A DNA stretch of 64,000 nucleotides from Kribbella aluminosa (lineage in GTDB: Bacteria; Actinomycetota; Actinomycetes; Propionibacteriales; Kribbellaceae), in NCBI RefSeq assembly GCF_017876295.1, contig NZ_JAGINT010000002.1, positions 3,844,001 to 3,908,000 of the forward strand, written 5' to 3'. The notes under the pieces were generated by a model. The model ran no database searches and was not told the DNA's origin. It saw only the letters and a program-made list of their open reading frames with translations. This document shows, piece after piece, positions 53,587 to 62,667 of this stretch. The position numbers and the translations under genes were made by a program. How positions within the stretch are numbered: position 1 is the first letter of the stretch; every line of letters begins with the position of its first letter.

Positions 53587-54497
53587 CGGGTGGCTCCTGT
53601 GAGGTCGAGGAAGGCGTCGTCGAGGGTGGCGTCGGTGACGCGGAGCTGGTGGGCGGTGATCCGCTGACGGGCGAGCAGCGACAGCAGCGCGGTCACGGTC
53701 TCGTCGGATCCGCCGAGGGTGAGCCGGCCGTCCTTGTCGTCGACCGAGGCGAGTGCCGGCAGTGCGGCCAGGTCCTCGTCGTCGAGCTTTTCCGACGGCG
53801 TGAACGAGATGATCGTTGATCCCGCCGTACTGCTGATCAGGCCCTGCGGTGTGTCGAGCGCGGTGATCCGGCCCTTGTCGATCAGCGCGATCCGGTCGCA
53901 GAGCCGCTGCGCCTCCTCCATGAAGTGCGTGACCAGCAGCACCGTGACGCCGCGGGCGCGGATGTCCTCGACGACCTCCCAGGTGTCGCGGCGGGCGCGC
54001 GGGTCGAGGCCGGTGGTCAACTCGTCGAGTACGACGACGCGCGGGTTGCCGATCAGTGCGAGCGCGATGAACAGCCGCTGCTTCTGACCGCCGCTGAGCA
54101 CGCCGAAGCGGGAGTTCAGCTGTGCGCTCAGGCCGAGGCGTTCAGCCAGCGGGCGCCAGTCGGCCGGGTTCGGGTACAGGGCGGCGTACAGCTCGAGGGC
54201 CTCGCGGACGGTGAGCTTCGCCTGCAGCTCGCTCTCCTGGAGCTGGGCGCCCAGTACCTGCGTGACGGCCGTGTGGTCGGCCACCGGGTCGAGCCCGGCG
54301 ACCCGGATCCGCCCGCCGTCCGGAATGCGCAGACCCTCGACGCACTCGACGGTGGTGGTCTTACCGGCACCGTTCGGCCCGAGGATGCCGAAGATCTCCC
54401 CCTCGTCGACGGTGAACGACACCTCGTCGACAACAGTCCGCGCCCCGTACGCCTTCCGCAGCCCGCTGACTTCGACAATCGAAGATTTCCTGGTCAT
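53583..54497 (-). CDS. ABC transporter ATP-binding protein (drug-export type)
   Basis: This 304-residue protein has Walker A GPNGAGKTTT, signature LSGGQKQRL, Walker B VVVLDELTTGLDP and the His switch VTHF. Its C-terminal extension is of the DrrA/CcmA-like type. It is the first gene of the exporter/two-component operon. Confidence 0.93.
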   Translation of the reverse strand: MTRKSSIVEVSGLRKAYGARTVVDEVSFTVDEGEIFGILGPNGAGKTTTVECVEGLRIPDGGRIRVAGLDPVADHTAVTQVLGAQLQESELQAKLTVREALELYAALYPNPADWRPLAERLGLSAQLNSRFGVLSGGQKQRLFIALALIGNPRVVVLDELTTGLDPRARRDTWEVVEDIRARGVTVLLVTHFMEEAQRLCDRIALIDKGRITALDTPQGLISSTAGSTIISFTPSEKLDDEDLAALPALASVDDKDGRLTLGGSDETVTALLSLLARQRITAHQLRVTDATLDDAFLDLTGATR

Positions 54498-54586
54498 ACC
54501 CCAAGCTTCGCGAACCCCCCACCACCCGCACATCGCCCAACGGGCTCCTCCCGGAATCAACCAATCGGCTGACCCCGGGGTACTAC

Positions 54587-56374
54587 CTACTTCGTGTACA
54601 GCGCTTCGACGTCGTTGGTGTGGTTTTTCATGACCACGTGGCGGCGGAGGGAGAGTTTCAGGGAGAGTTCGCCGGACTCCTGGGTCCAGTCGATCGGGAG
54701 GATCGAGAACTTCTTGATCGCCTCGGCGTGGGAGACGGAGGCGTTCGCGTCGTCGATCGCCTTCTGTACTTCGGCGATCAGGTCCGGGTCGTCGGTCAGC
54801 GACGCGACGTCGGTCGGCTTCCCGTGCTCGGTCGCCCAACCGACGATGGTCTCCGGGTCGATCGTGATCAGCGCCGCGATGAACGGTTTGCCGTCGCCGA
54901 CCACCATGCACTGGCTGACCAGCGGGTGCAGCCGGATCTGGTCCTCGAGCAGCGTCGGGGCGACGTTCTTGCCGCCGGCCGTCACCAGGATCTCCTTCTT
55001 CCGGCCGGTGATCCGGACGAACCCGTCGACGTCGAACTCGCCCAGGTCGCCGGTGTGGAACCAGCCGTCCGCGTCGATCGCCGCCGCGGTCGCCTCGTCG
55101 TTCTTCCAGTACCCCTGCATCACCTGGCCGCCCTTGAACAGCAGCTCACCGTCGTCCGCGACACCGACCGTCACACCAGGAAGCGGCCGGCCCACGGTGC
55201 CGATGCGGATGTCGTCGGGCAGGTTCACCGACACCGCGGCGGTGGTCTCGGTCAGGCCGTACCCCTCCAGGACCGGTACGCCGATCCCGCGATAGAAGTG
55301 GCCGAGCTTGCCGCCGAGCGGGGCGCCGCCGGACACGGCGTACTGCACCTGTCCGCCGAGCACCGCGCGGAGCTTGCTGTAGACGAGCTTGTCGAACAGC
55401 ACGTGCTTGGCCTTCAGCCCGAAGCCCGCGCCGCCCTTGTCCTGCGCCTGCGAGTACGCGATCGCGGTCTCGGCGGCGGCGTCGAAGATCTTGCCCTTGC
55501 CGTCCGCGTGCGCCTTCTGGGCGGCCGAGTTGAACACTTTCTCGAACACCCGCGGCACGCTCAGGATGAACGTCGGCTTGAACGCGCCGAGGTCCTCCAC
55601 GAGGTTCTTCACGTCGGCGCTGTGCCCGACCTTGACCCGCTTCATCACACAGCCGACCTGGATGATCCGGGCGAACACGTGCGCCAGCGGCAGGAACAGC
55701 AGCGTGCTGGCGCCGGTGGTGTCGAAGAGGTTGTCGAGGATCTTCACCGCCGGGCCGAGCTCGTCCATGAAGTTCGAGTGGCTGATCTTGCAGCCCTTCG
55801 GGCGTCCCGTCGTACCCGAGGTGTAGATCAGCGTGGCGAGGTCGGCCGGGGTGACCGCGGTACGGCGCTTGTCGAACTCGGCGTCGGTGACGTCCTGGCC
55901 GAGCGCGGTCAGCTGGTCGACGGCGCCGGCCTCGATCTGCCAGACCTCCTGCAGTGCCGGCGCCTCGGCCCGCGCGGAGTCCACGACCGCGCCGTGGGCC
56001 GCGTTCTCGACGATCGCGACGACCGCCTCGGAGTCGGTCAGGATCCACTGGATCTGCGCGGGGGAGGAGGTCTCGTAGATCGGCACCGTGACCGCGCCGA
56101 TGCTCCAGATCGCGTAGTCGATCAGGGTCCACTCGTACCGTGTCGGGCTCAGCAGCGCGACCCGCTCGCCGGGCTTGACCCCGGCCGCGATCAGCCCCTT
56201 CGCCACGCCCGTCACCTGCTGCGCGAACTCCGCCGCTGTGACATCTGTCCACACCGAGCCCGTACGGCGGCTGAAGACCGCGGTGTCAGGATGGGAGGAC
56301 GCGTTCGCCCACACCGGGTCGCTCAGGCTCCCGGTGGGCGGTTCTGTCACAGCAGGAACGGTGTACTCACGCAT
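54587..56374 (-). CDS. Long-chain fatty acid-CoA ligase (FadD15-like)
   Basis: This 595-residue ANL-superfamily enzyme has the AMP-binding P-loop YTSGTTGRPKG, EGYGLTETT, the hinge region GWFHTGDLGEFDVDGFVRITGRKKEI and the catalytic Lys near the end (GELSLKLSLRR region). It activates long-chain fatty acids with ATP and CoA. GAGGAGA precedes ATG 56374. Gene order resembles M. tuberculosis Rv2187 (fadD15) as I recall it. Confidence 0.92.
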   Translation of the reverse strand: MREYTVPAVTEPPTGSLSDPVWANASSHPDTAVFSRRTGSVWTDVTAAEFAQQVTGVAKGLIAAGVKPGERVALLSPTRYEWTLIDYAIWSIGAVTVPIYETSSPAQIQWILTDSEAVVAIVENAAHGAVVDSARAEAPALQEVWQIEAGAVDQLTALGQDVTDAEFDKRRTAVTPADLATLIYTSGTTGRPKGCKISHSNFMDELGPAVKILDNLFDTTGASTLLFLPLAHVFARIIQVGCVMKRVKVGHSADVKNLVEDLGAFKPTFILSVPRVFEKVFNSAAQKAHADGKGKIFDAAAETAIAYSQAQDKGGAGFGLKAKHVLFDKLVYSKLRAVLGGQVQYAVSGGAPLGGKLGHFYRGIGVPVLEGYGLTETTAAVSVNLPDDIRIGTVGRPLPGVTVGVADDGELLFKGGQVMQGYWKNDEATAAAIDADGWFHTGDLGEFDVDGFVRITGRKKEILVTAGGKNVAPTLLEDQIRLHPLVSQCMVVGDGKPFIAALITIDPETIVGWATEHGKPTDVASLTDDPDLIAEVQKAIDDANASVSHAEAIKKFSILPIDWTQESGELSLKLSLRRHVVMKNHTNDVEALYTK

Positions 56375-56467
56375 CCGCGTCTCCTCAGTCGGTCACGAAT
56401 TGTCGACTTCCGGCGCACGCTACAGTCACCTACCCGTAAGTAGCCAGGTTTATGTGACCCACGGAAC

Positions 56468-56473
56468 TAGGTT
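56468..56473 (+). promoter_or_regulatory. Probable leaderless promoter
   Basis: TAGGTT fits TAnnnT and ends six bases before ATG 56480. No ribosome site lies between. Confidence 0.4.
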
Positions 56474-56479
56474 CTAGCC

Positions 56480-56947
56480 ATGCCACAGCTCGACATCAGT
56501 TGCGACGACCTGGTCGTTGCTGATCCAGCCTACGTCGCCGAGCGGCTCGGTTCGGACACCCTCTGGCGCGAATGGTGGCCGGACCTCACGCTGACCCCGT
56601 CCGAACGGCGCGGCGTCGAGGGCGTGCGCTGGTCGGTGACCGGGGCCGCGACCGGTACGGCGGAGTGGTGGCTGGAGGCAGTCCGGGACGGCGTCGTCGT
56701 GCACTGGTACCTGCGGGTCGACCCGGCGAACCCTGTCCGCGGTCGGGCGGCCGAACGGCTCAAGGAGCGGTACGTCGCGGCCTACCGGGAGCGGCTGTGG
56801 CGGTTCAAGGACGAGATGGAGGAGGGCCGCGCGGCGGGCGAACGCCGTACCGGATCCGATCCCGCGATAGTCTCCGGGGAGGACGCGGATCCATCGGGGG
56901 GTCCGGCAGTCGCTCCCAGCACTCGTCCCAGCAAAGGTAAGAGGTGA
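56480..56947 (+). CDS. SRPBCC-like conserved protein
   Basis: This 155-residue protein resembles the polyketide cyclase/START-like proteins found beside ArsA genes in actinobacteria (WWPDLTLTPSERRGVEGVRW, HWYLRVDP). The last 50 residues are polar and disordered. Function is unknown. It stands four bases before a second SRPBCC gene and likely begins the operon that includes the ArsA ATPase. Confidence 0.7.
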   Translation: MPQLDISCDDLVVADPAYVAERLGSDTLWREWWPDLTLTPSERRGVEGVRWSVTGAATGTAEWWLEAVRDGVVVHWYLRVDPANPVRGRAAERLKERYVAAYRERLWRFKDEMEEGRAAGERRTGSDPAIVSGEDADPSGGPAVAPSTRPSKGKR

Positions 56948-56951
56948 ATCG

Positions 56952-57383
56952 ATGGCGGAACAGACCACCTCGACCATCCAGGTGAACGCGACCCCCAAGG
57001 AAATCATGGCGGTCATCGCGGACTTCGCGGCGTACCCGGAGTGGGCCGACTCGATGCGGGAGACCGAGGTGCTGTCCACCGACGAGGCGGGCCGGCCGAA
57101 CAAGGTGCGGTTCAAGGTCGACGCGGGGGCGATCTCCGACGAGTACACGCTGGCCTACGTCTGGTCCCGCAACGAGGTGACCTGGACGCTGGTCGAGGCG
57201 AAGATGGTGAAGGGGATGGACGGGGCCTACGTGCTCCGCGATCTGGGTGCGGAGGGGACCGAGGTGACGTACCGGCTGGCCGTCGACGTGGCGATCCCGA
57301 TGATCGGCATGCTCAAGCGGAAGGCCGAGAAGGTCATCATCGACACGGCTCTCAAGGGCCTGAAGAAGCGCGTCGAGTCGTAA
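56952..57383 (+). CDS. SRPBCC-family protein
   Basis: This 143-residue protein has the START/polyketide-cyclase fold pattern: VNATPKEIMAVIADFAAYPEWADSM at the start, VTYRLAVDVAIPMIGMLKRKAEK near the end. It matches the TB16.3 (Rv2185c) group by context. Such folds bind hydrophobic ligands. It lies five bases before the ArsA-like gene. Confidence 0.85.
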   Translation: MAEQTTSTIQVNATPKEIMAVIADFAAYPEWADSMRETEVLSTDEAGRPNKVRFKVDAGAISDEYTLAYVWSRNEVTWTLVEAKMVKGMDGAYVLRDLGAEGTEVTYRLAVDVAIPMIGMLKRKAEKVIIDTALKGLKKRVES

Positions 57384-57387
57384 GCCG

Positions 57388-58708
57388 GTGACTCGCGTAC
57401 TGCTTTACACAGGTAAGGGCGGCGTAGGCAAGACGACCTCCGCTGCCGGTACGGCGACGCTCGCCGCGCTCCGCGGGCTCCGGACGCTGGTGCTGTCGAC
57501 GGATGCCGCGCACTCGCTGTCGGACGCGTTCGACTCCGAGGTGGGCCAGGAGCCGACCGAGATCGACGACCTGCTGTTCGTCCAGCAGATCGACGCGCAG
57601 CGGAAGTTCGAGCGGTCCTGGGGCGACATCCAGAACTACCTGCGGTCGGTGCTGCACCTGGTCGGCGTCGACCCGATCGAGGCCGAGGAACTGACCGTGC
57701 TGCCGGGCGCCGCGGAGGTGCTCGCGCTGCTCGAGGTGCGCGACCATGTCCGGTCCGGCCGCTGGGACGTGATCGTCGTCGACTGCGCGCCGACCGCGGA
57801 GACGCTGCGGCTGCTCGGGCTGCCCGAGGCGCTGAACTGGTACCTGGAGCGGATCTTCAACGCCGAGCGCAAGATGATGCGGACGTTCCGCCCGTTCCTG
57901 AGCCGTGGGTCGAGCATCCCGATGCCGGACGACACGGTCTTCGACGCACTGCGGCGGTTGCAGAGCGACCTCGCTGACATCCGCACGCTGCTGGCCGGCC
58001 CGGACGCGTCGGTGCGGCTGGTGCTGACGCCCGAGGCGGTAGTGGTCGCGGAGGCACGCCGGTCGCTGACCAGGCTCTCGCTGTACGGGTACCGCGTGGA
58101 CGGCGTCGTCGCGAACCGGGTGTTCCCGGCGGGCCGGCGCGGACACCTGGCGCCGGCAGTGGGTCGCCGCGCAGCGGGGCATCCTCGAGGAGGTCGCGGA
58201 CTCGTTCCGGCCGCTGCCGATCTGGGAGTCGCCGTACCGCGTCTGCGAGCCGGTCGGCGTCGAGGAGCTGGCGGCGTTCGCGGTCGAGATGTACGGCGGG
58301 GACGACCCGTTCTCCCGCGCCACCGACGACACGTCGTTGTGGGTGGACCGGCACATCGACACCGACGGGCGCACGTACACGCTGACGATGCCGTTGCCGC
58401 TGGCATCCGCCGACGAGCTGGAGCTCGCGCGGCACGGGGACGAGTTGATCATCACCGTCGGGTCGTACCGGCGGGTGCTGCCGCTGCCGGCCGCACTGGC
58501 GCGCGGTGTGGTCGCGGGCGCGCGGCTGGACGAGGGACGGCTGCAGGTCCGGTTCGCGCCGAAGGAGGCTTCGCGTCCAGCGGTGCCCGCCGATGTGCCG
58601 AGTGGTGCTGGTCCGTTGGAGTCCGCGCAGGAGCTGGCGCAGGGGCTGACGGCGGAGTACCACGAGCAGCTCGCGCGACGGGAAGCGGCGATCGGGGACG
58701 GCCGGTGA
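57388..58708 (+). CDS. ArsA/GET3-family ATPase, frameshifted as sequenced
   Basis: The N-terminal half is clear: deviant Walker A GKGGVGKTT (residues 9-17), LSTDAAHSLSDAF and VVDCAPTAETLRLLGLP. After NRVFPAG near 58131 the frame turns into Arg/Gly-rich nonsense. The next frame continues properly with DTWRRQWVAAQRGILEEV and runs to a stop at 58708, where it meets the next gene by a GTGA overlap. Removing one C at 58134-58135 restores a ~439-residue protein. As written, the first frame runs on through the next gene to 59100. No arsenic genes are nearby. Actinobacterial members have unknown roles. Confidence 0.85.
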
Positions 58709-59100
58709 AGGAGCCGGTCGGTTCGGTCGCCGAAGAGGCGGCCAAGCTGTTCGCCGTACTGCAGAACGCTGCTGCCGAGGAGCAGCCTTCAGACGAGCAG
58801 CCCGCAGACGAGAAACATGAGCACAAGCTCGGGCCGGACTGTGTCTGGTGCCCGGTGTGTCAGCTGATCCATCGGGTGCGGAACACCAGCCCCGAGACGA
58901 TCGAGCAGCTGTCCACCGCGGCCGCGCATGTCCTGGGCTCGCTGAGGTCACTGCTGGAGGCCGCCGCGGACGCGGCCCGGCAGACGCGCGAGGACGCAGC
59001 GTCGCGGTCCTCGCCACCGGAGGAGGAACCGGCCCAAGAATCGACCCGGTCCCGGGTGGACCGGATCGACGTGAGTGAGGACCCCGAACCATGGGACTGA
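58705..59100 (+). CDS. Conserved actinobacterial protein with Cys motif (DUF5304-like)
   Basis: This 131-residue acidic protein starts VKEPVGSVAEEAAKLFAVLQ and has a compact CVWCPVCQLIHRVR motif (Cys-x-x-Cys-x-x-Cys) in the middle that could bind zinc. A helical segment and a disordered acidic tail follow. It is found between ArsA-like and glucokinase genes in related genomes as I recall. Its GTG overlaps the true ArsA stop, and its stop overlaps the glucokinase start. Confidence 0.75.
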   Translation: MKEPVGSVAEEAAKLFAVLQNAAAEEQPSDEQPADEKHEHKLGPDCVWCPVCQLIHRVRNTSPETIEQLSTAAAHVLGSLRSLLEAAADAARQTREDAASRSSPPEEEPAQESTRSRVDRIDVSEDPEPWD

Positions 59101-60062
59101 CGATCGGCATCGATGTCGGCGGTACGAAGATCGCGGCCGGCGTGGTCGACGAGCAGGGCACGATCATCGCGCGCACGCATCGTGACACCCCGGCGGACTC
59201 GGTCGACGCGACCGCCCAGGCGATCTGCGACGCGGCCGCCGAGCTGATCGCCGCGCACGACGTCGAGGCGGTCGGGATCGGCGCCGCCGGTTTCGTCTCG
59301 TCGGACCGCTCGACCGTGCTGTTCGCGCCGAACCTGGCCTGGCGGGACGAGCCGCTCGGCGCCCGGGTCGCCGAGCAGCTGAAGATCCCGGTCGTGGTCG
59401 AGAACGACGCGAACGCGGCCGCCTGGGGCGAGTTCGCGTTCGGCGCCGCGAAGGACGCCGAGCACATGATCTGCATCACGGTCGGCACCGGCATCGGCGG
59501 CGGCGTGGTGATCGGCGGCCAGCTGCTGCGCGGCGCCCACGGTGTCGCGGCCGAGCTCGGCCACATGCGCGTCGTACCCGGTGGGCACCGGTGCGGGTGC
59601 GGTGCCCGCGGCTGCCTGGAGCAGTACGCGTCCGGTACGGCGCTGGTCCGCGAGGGCCGGGCCCGCGCGGAGTCGGGGTCGCTCGGGGCGGCGCAGATGC
59701 TGAGCGTGTGCGGGATCACCGACCCGGCGGAGCTGACCGGGCCGATGATCACCGAGGCCGCGCTGAAGGGCGACCCGTGCGCGGTCGAGCTGCTCGAGGA
59801 CCTCGGCCGCTGGCTCGGCGAGGGGCTGGCCAGCCTGGCGACGATGTTCGACCCGAGCCAGATCGTGATCGGCGGCGGCGTGAGCGCGGCGAAGGACCTG
59901 CTGATGAAGTCCGCGCAGCAGGCGTTCGAGAAGAACCTGCCGGCCAAGTCGAACCGCCCGCACGCGAGCTTCGGGCTCGCCGAGCTGGGCAACGATGCCG
60001 GGCTGATCGGCGCCGCCGACCTGGCCCGGCAACCGGCCCCGGCGCCGGAAAAGCACCGATGA
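59091..60062 (+). CDS. glkA: ROK-family glucokinase
   Basis: This 323-residue sugar kinase has GIDVGGTKIA for ATP phosphate, VENDANAAAWGEF with the catalytic Asp, GTGIGGGVVIGG, and the ROK zinc motif (GHRCGCGARGCLEQYASG). It phosphorylates glucose. The homologous gene in Streptomyces (glkA) also mediates glucose repression and lies in the same neighbourhood as I recall it. It is followed 61 bp later by a close paralogue. Confidence 0.9.
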   Translation: MGLTIGIDVGGTKIAAGVVDEQGTIIARTHRDTPADSVDATAQAICDAAAELIAAHDVEAVGIGAAGFVSSDRSTVLFAPNLAWRDEPLGARVAEQLKIPVVVENDANAAAWGEFAFGAAKDAEHMICITVGTGIGGGVVIGGQLLRGAHGVAAELGHMRVVPGGHRCGCGARGCLEQYASGTALVREGRARAESGSLGAAQMLSVCGITDPAELTGPMITEAALKGDPCAVELLEDLGRWLGEGLASLATMFDPSQIVIGGGVSAAKDLLMKSAQQAFEKNLPAKSNRPHASFGLAELGNDAGLIGAADLARQPAPAPEKHR

Positions 60063-60123
60063 TTGTCCTGACCTGGGATACTGGAGGCAGTCCGGCGGGG
60101 GTTACCGCGAGGAAGGGCGTGGC

Positions 60124-61251
60124 GTGGCTCTGACGCAGGCTTTGACGATCGGCATCGACATCGGCGGCACCAAGGTGGCCGCCGGGGTGGTCGACCCGGA
60201 GGGCAACATCCTCGACCGGCTGCGCCGGGACACCCCGACGAAGGACCCGAAGGAGACCGAGGACGCGATCGCGGACATCGTCCACGACCTGGAGTCCCGG
60301 CACGACGTGATTGCCGTCGGCATCGGCGCGGCCGGGTTCGTCGACGGGACCCGGTCCTCGGTGCTGTTCGCGCCGCACCTCGCCTGGCGGCACGAGCCGC
60401 TGCGGGACGCGGTCGAGCGCCGGCTCGGGCTGCCGGTCGTGGTGGAGAACGACGCGAACGCGGCGGCCTGGTCCGAGTGGCGGTTCGGCGGCGGCCAGGG
60501 CGAGAGCCACCTGGTCTGCGTCACGCTCGGCACCGGGATCGGCGGCGCGATCCTGAACGACGGCGCCTTGCAGCGTGGGAAGTTCGGCATCGCGGGCGAG
60601 TTCGGGCACATGCAGGTGGTGCCCGGCGGCCACCGTTGCGAGTGCGGGAACCGCGGCTGCTGGGAGCAGTACGCGTCCGGCAACTCGCTCACCCGGGAGG
60701 CGCGGGAGCTGGCGCTGTCCGGTTCGCCGGTCGCGCACAACCTGCTGCGCGCGGCCGCCGGCGACCCGCGGAAGATCAACGGCCCGATGGTGACCGAGCT
60801 GGCCAAGGACGGCGACCCGGTCGCGGTCGAGCTGCTCGAGGACGTCGGCCGCTGGCTCGGCATCGGCCTCGCGAACCTCGCCGCCGCGCTGGACCCCGGT
60901 ACGTTCGTGATCGGCGGCGGCGTGTCCGACGCGGGCGAGCTGCTGCTGGCGCCGGCACGGGAGGCGTTCAAGCGGACGCTGACCGGCCGCGGGTTCCGTC
61001 CCGAGGCCCGGATCGTGCGCGCGGTGCTCGGCCCGGAGGCGGGGATGGTCGGCGCGGCCGACCTGGCGCGCGAGGAGGCGACCTGGCTGCGCCGGGTCCG
61101 GGTGAAGACCACGGCGGTGACGGCGAAGACGGCCGCGGCGCGCTCGACCCGGTTGGAGCGGGCCGCCCGCAAGTCCGCGGCCCGGCGTACCGGAATGCGC
61201 GCGGACGCCGACCTGCACCACGCCGACGTGAACGGCGACCCCGACGCATGA
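60124..61251 (+). CDS. Second ROK-family glucokinase
   Basis: This 375-residue paralogue of the preceding gene has the same motifs (GIDIGGTKVA, VENDANAAAWSEW, GTGIGGAILNDG, GHRCECGNRGCWEQYASG) plus a basic, disordered C-terminal tail of about 55 residues absent from the first copy. GTG 60124 follows GAGGAAGGGCG. It is probably also a glucokinase or a related hexokinase. The tandem arrangement points to an old local duplication. Confidence 0.88.
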   Translation: MALTQALTIGIDIGGTKVAAGVVDPEGNILDRLRRDTPTKDPKETEDAIADIVHDLESRHDVIAVGIGAAGFVDGTRSSVLFAPHLAWRHEPLRDAVERRLGLPVVVENDANAAAWSEWRFGGGQGESHLVCVTLGTGIGGAILNDGALQRGKFGIAGEFGHMQVVPGGHRCECGNRGCWEQYASGNSLTREARELALSGSPVAHNLLRAAAGDPRKINGPMVTELAKDGDPVAVELLEDVGRWLGIGLANLAAALDPGTFVIGGGVSDAGELLLAPAREAFKRTLTGRGFRPEARIVRAVLGPEAGMVGAADLAREEATWLRRVRVKTTAVTAKTAAARSTRLERAARKSAARRTGMRADADLHHADVNGDPDA

Positions 61252-61955
61252 GCCTGCGGGTCCTCTCGTACAACGTGCACCGGTATGGCGATGACCACGA
61301 GGCGTTGGCCCGGGTGGTTCGCGCCTGCGCACCGCACGTCGCGATGCTGCAGGAGGCGCCGACCTGGCTGGGAACGCGGCGCACGCGTCAGGTGATGGCC
61401 GACTCGCTCGGTCTTCGGTACGTCGGGTGGTCGTCGCGCAACGCGATCCTGGTTGCCGAGGGCATCGAGCTGAAGGAGCTCCGGCGGCGGCGGGTGTGGC
61501 GCCCCTTCTTCCGGCGCTACCCCAGGCCGCGAATGATCGCGACCCAGCTGCCAGGTGGAACGATCGGCGCCAGCCTCACCGTCGAGGGCGTCGATCTGGC
61601 GCTCGTGGTCTGTCACCTCGGCCTGCAGAAGCGCGGCCGCCAGCACGAGATCGAGCAGATCCTGACGCTCTGTAAGTCATTCGGTCTTCCCTACCTCCTG
61701 GCGGGTGACCTCAACGAAGTACCGGACGAACCGGTCTGGCGCCGACTGGCAGCAGAAGGCCTGACGGACCTGGGCAGCGACGCAGGCCCGACCTTCAACT
61801 CCAGCACTCCGGACAGGCGCATCGACGCCGCCCAACTGTCCCCCCAGCTGACCGGCCGCCTCCTCCCCATCCCCGCGGCTCCCGCCGACCTGGCCGCCGC
61901 CACCGACCACCTACCCCTCCTGATCGAACTCAAGCCCGGAACTCCAGTCCGGTGA
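61248..61955 (+). CDS. Endonuclease/exonuclease/phosphatase-family protein
   Basis: This 235-residue EEP-fold protein has LSYNVHRYGDD, LQEAP (metal-binding Glu), CHLGLQKRGR, AGDLNEVP, DRRIDA and ATDHLPLLIEL (catalytic Asp-His). Substrates in this family include nucleic acids and phosphoesters, and the substrate here is unknown. ATG 61248 overlaps the glucokinase stop (ATGA). Confidence 0.88.
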   Translation: MSLRVLSYNVHRYGDDHEALARVVRACAPHVAMLQEAPTWLGTRRTRQVMADSLGLRYVGWSSRNAILVAEGIELKELRRRRVWRPFFRRYPRPRMIATQLPGGTIGASLTVEGVDLALVVCHLGLQKRGRQHEIEQILTLCKSFGLPYLLAGDLNEVPDEPVWRRLAAEGLTDLGSDAGPTFNSSTPDRRIDAAQLSPQLTGRLLPIPAAPADLAAATDHLPLLIELKPGTPVR

Positions 61956-62355
61956 CCGTCGGCGCCACGCTCGCCGAGGTACGCGCCGAACCCGAGATGA
62001 GTGCCGGGCCAGACGTAGAGGTTGCCGCGGTCAACGTCCTCGTGCGGCGTCAGCCACAGGCCGGCGAGCACCGTGAACGTTCCCGGCGAACCGTTAGCAG
62101 GACGAGATCCGGGCGCAGCAGGTGGGCGGCCAGGTCCGCGATTCCCGCCGCGCGGTACAGCCTCAGCAAGGGGTGCGTGTCATTCAGTTGCGGCCACAGG
62201 AAGTGCGCGCCGACGCCCTCGGGCGGGTTGCGCTCGAGCATCGCCGCGACGACCCGTCGGCCCGCCGCGACCTGGGCGTCGGTGAGTACGCCGGGCACGA
62301 CGACGTACCCCTGGGTGCGGAACTGCTCCCGCTGGGCGTCTGTGATCTGCTGCAT
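61952..62355 (-). pseudogene. Decayed phytanoyl-CoA dioxygenase-like gene
   Basis: Residues from ATG 62355 read as a PhyH start (FRTQGYVVVPGVLTDAQV, then LYRAAGIADLAAHLLRPDL). Near 62090 the frame changes, and another frame continues with GSPGTFTVLAGLWLTPHEDV and RGNLYVWPGTHLGFGAYL before stopping short. About 30 residues between the two parts, including the iron-binding His-x-Asp, are missing, and the C-terminal third with the second His is gone. The end abuts the convergent EEP gene. The product would be inactive. Confidence 0.7.
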
Positions 62356-62449
62356 ACGGTCAGTCCAACAGCGGGCGGGACGACAGGCAAACAGATTCCG
62401 CTGCTGCCGTTCCCGTAGGTCGCCGTTTTCTGCTGCTCGGCAGTACGTA

Positions 62450-62485
62450 CACCTCTGGTACATAGCGCACCTCTAGTACACAGCG
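62450..62485. repeat. 18-bp tandem direct repeat
   Basis: CACCTCTGGTACATAGCG (62450-62467) is followed directly by CACCTCTAGTACACAGCG (62468-62485). The two copies differ at two positions. Confidence 0.85.
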
Positions 62486-62667
62486 CCTGCACGCCTAGCG
62501 TCCTGCTTCCGAAGTTCGGGCCATGAGTGCGCTGGCGTCGGTACCCGCCGAGGCTTCGCGGTCGTCCGGGGGTGTTGTAGGACTCCCCGGTCGCAGTCGC
62601 GGGCCTCCCCAAACCCGGCCAGTGCCGTTGCCACCGCCTGGCAGTCGGCGCAGGGCTGGTCAGAACC

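Noticed and set aside
58131..59100. A single 570-residue ArsA fusion protein
   Set aside because: The middle is low-complexity off-frame translation; a one-base shift restores two ordinary genes.
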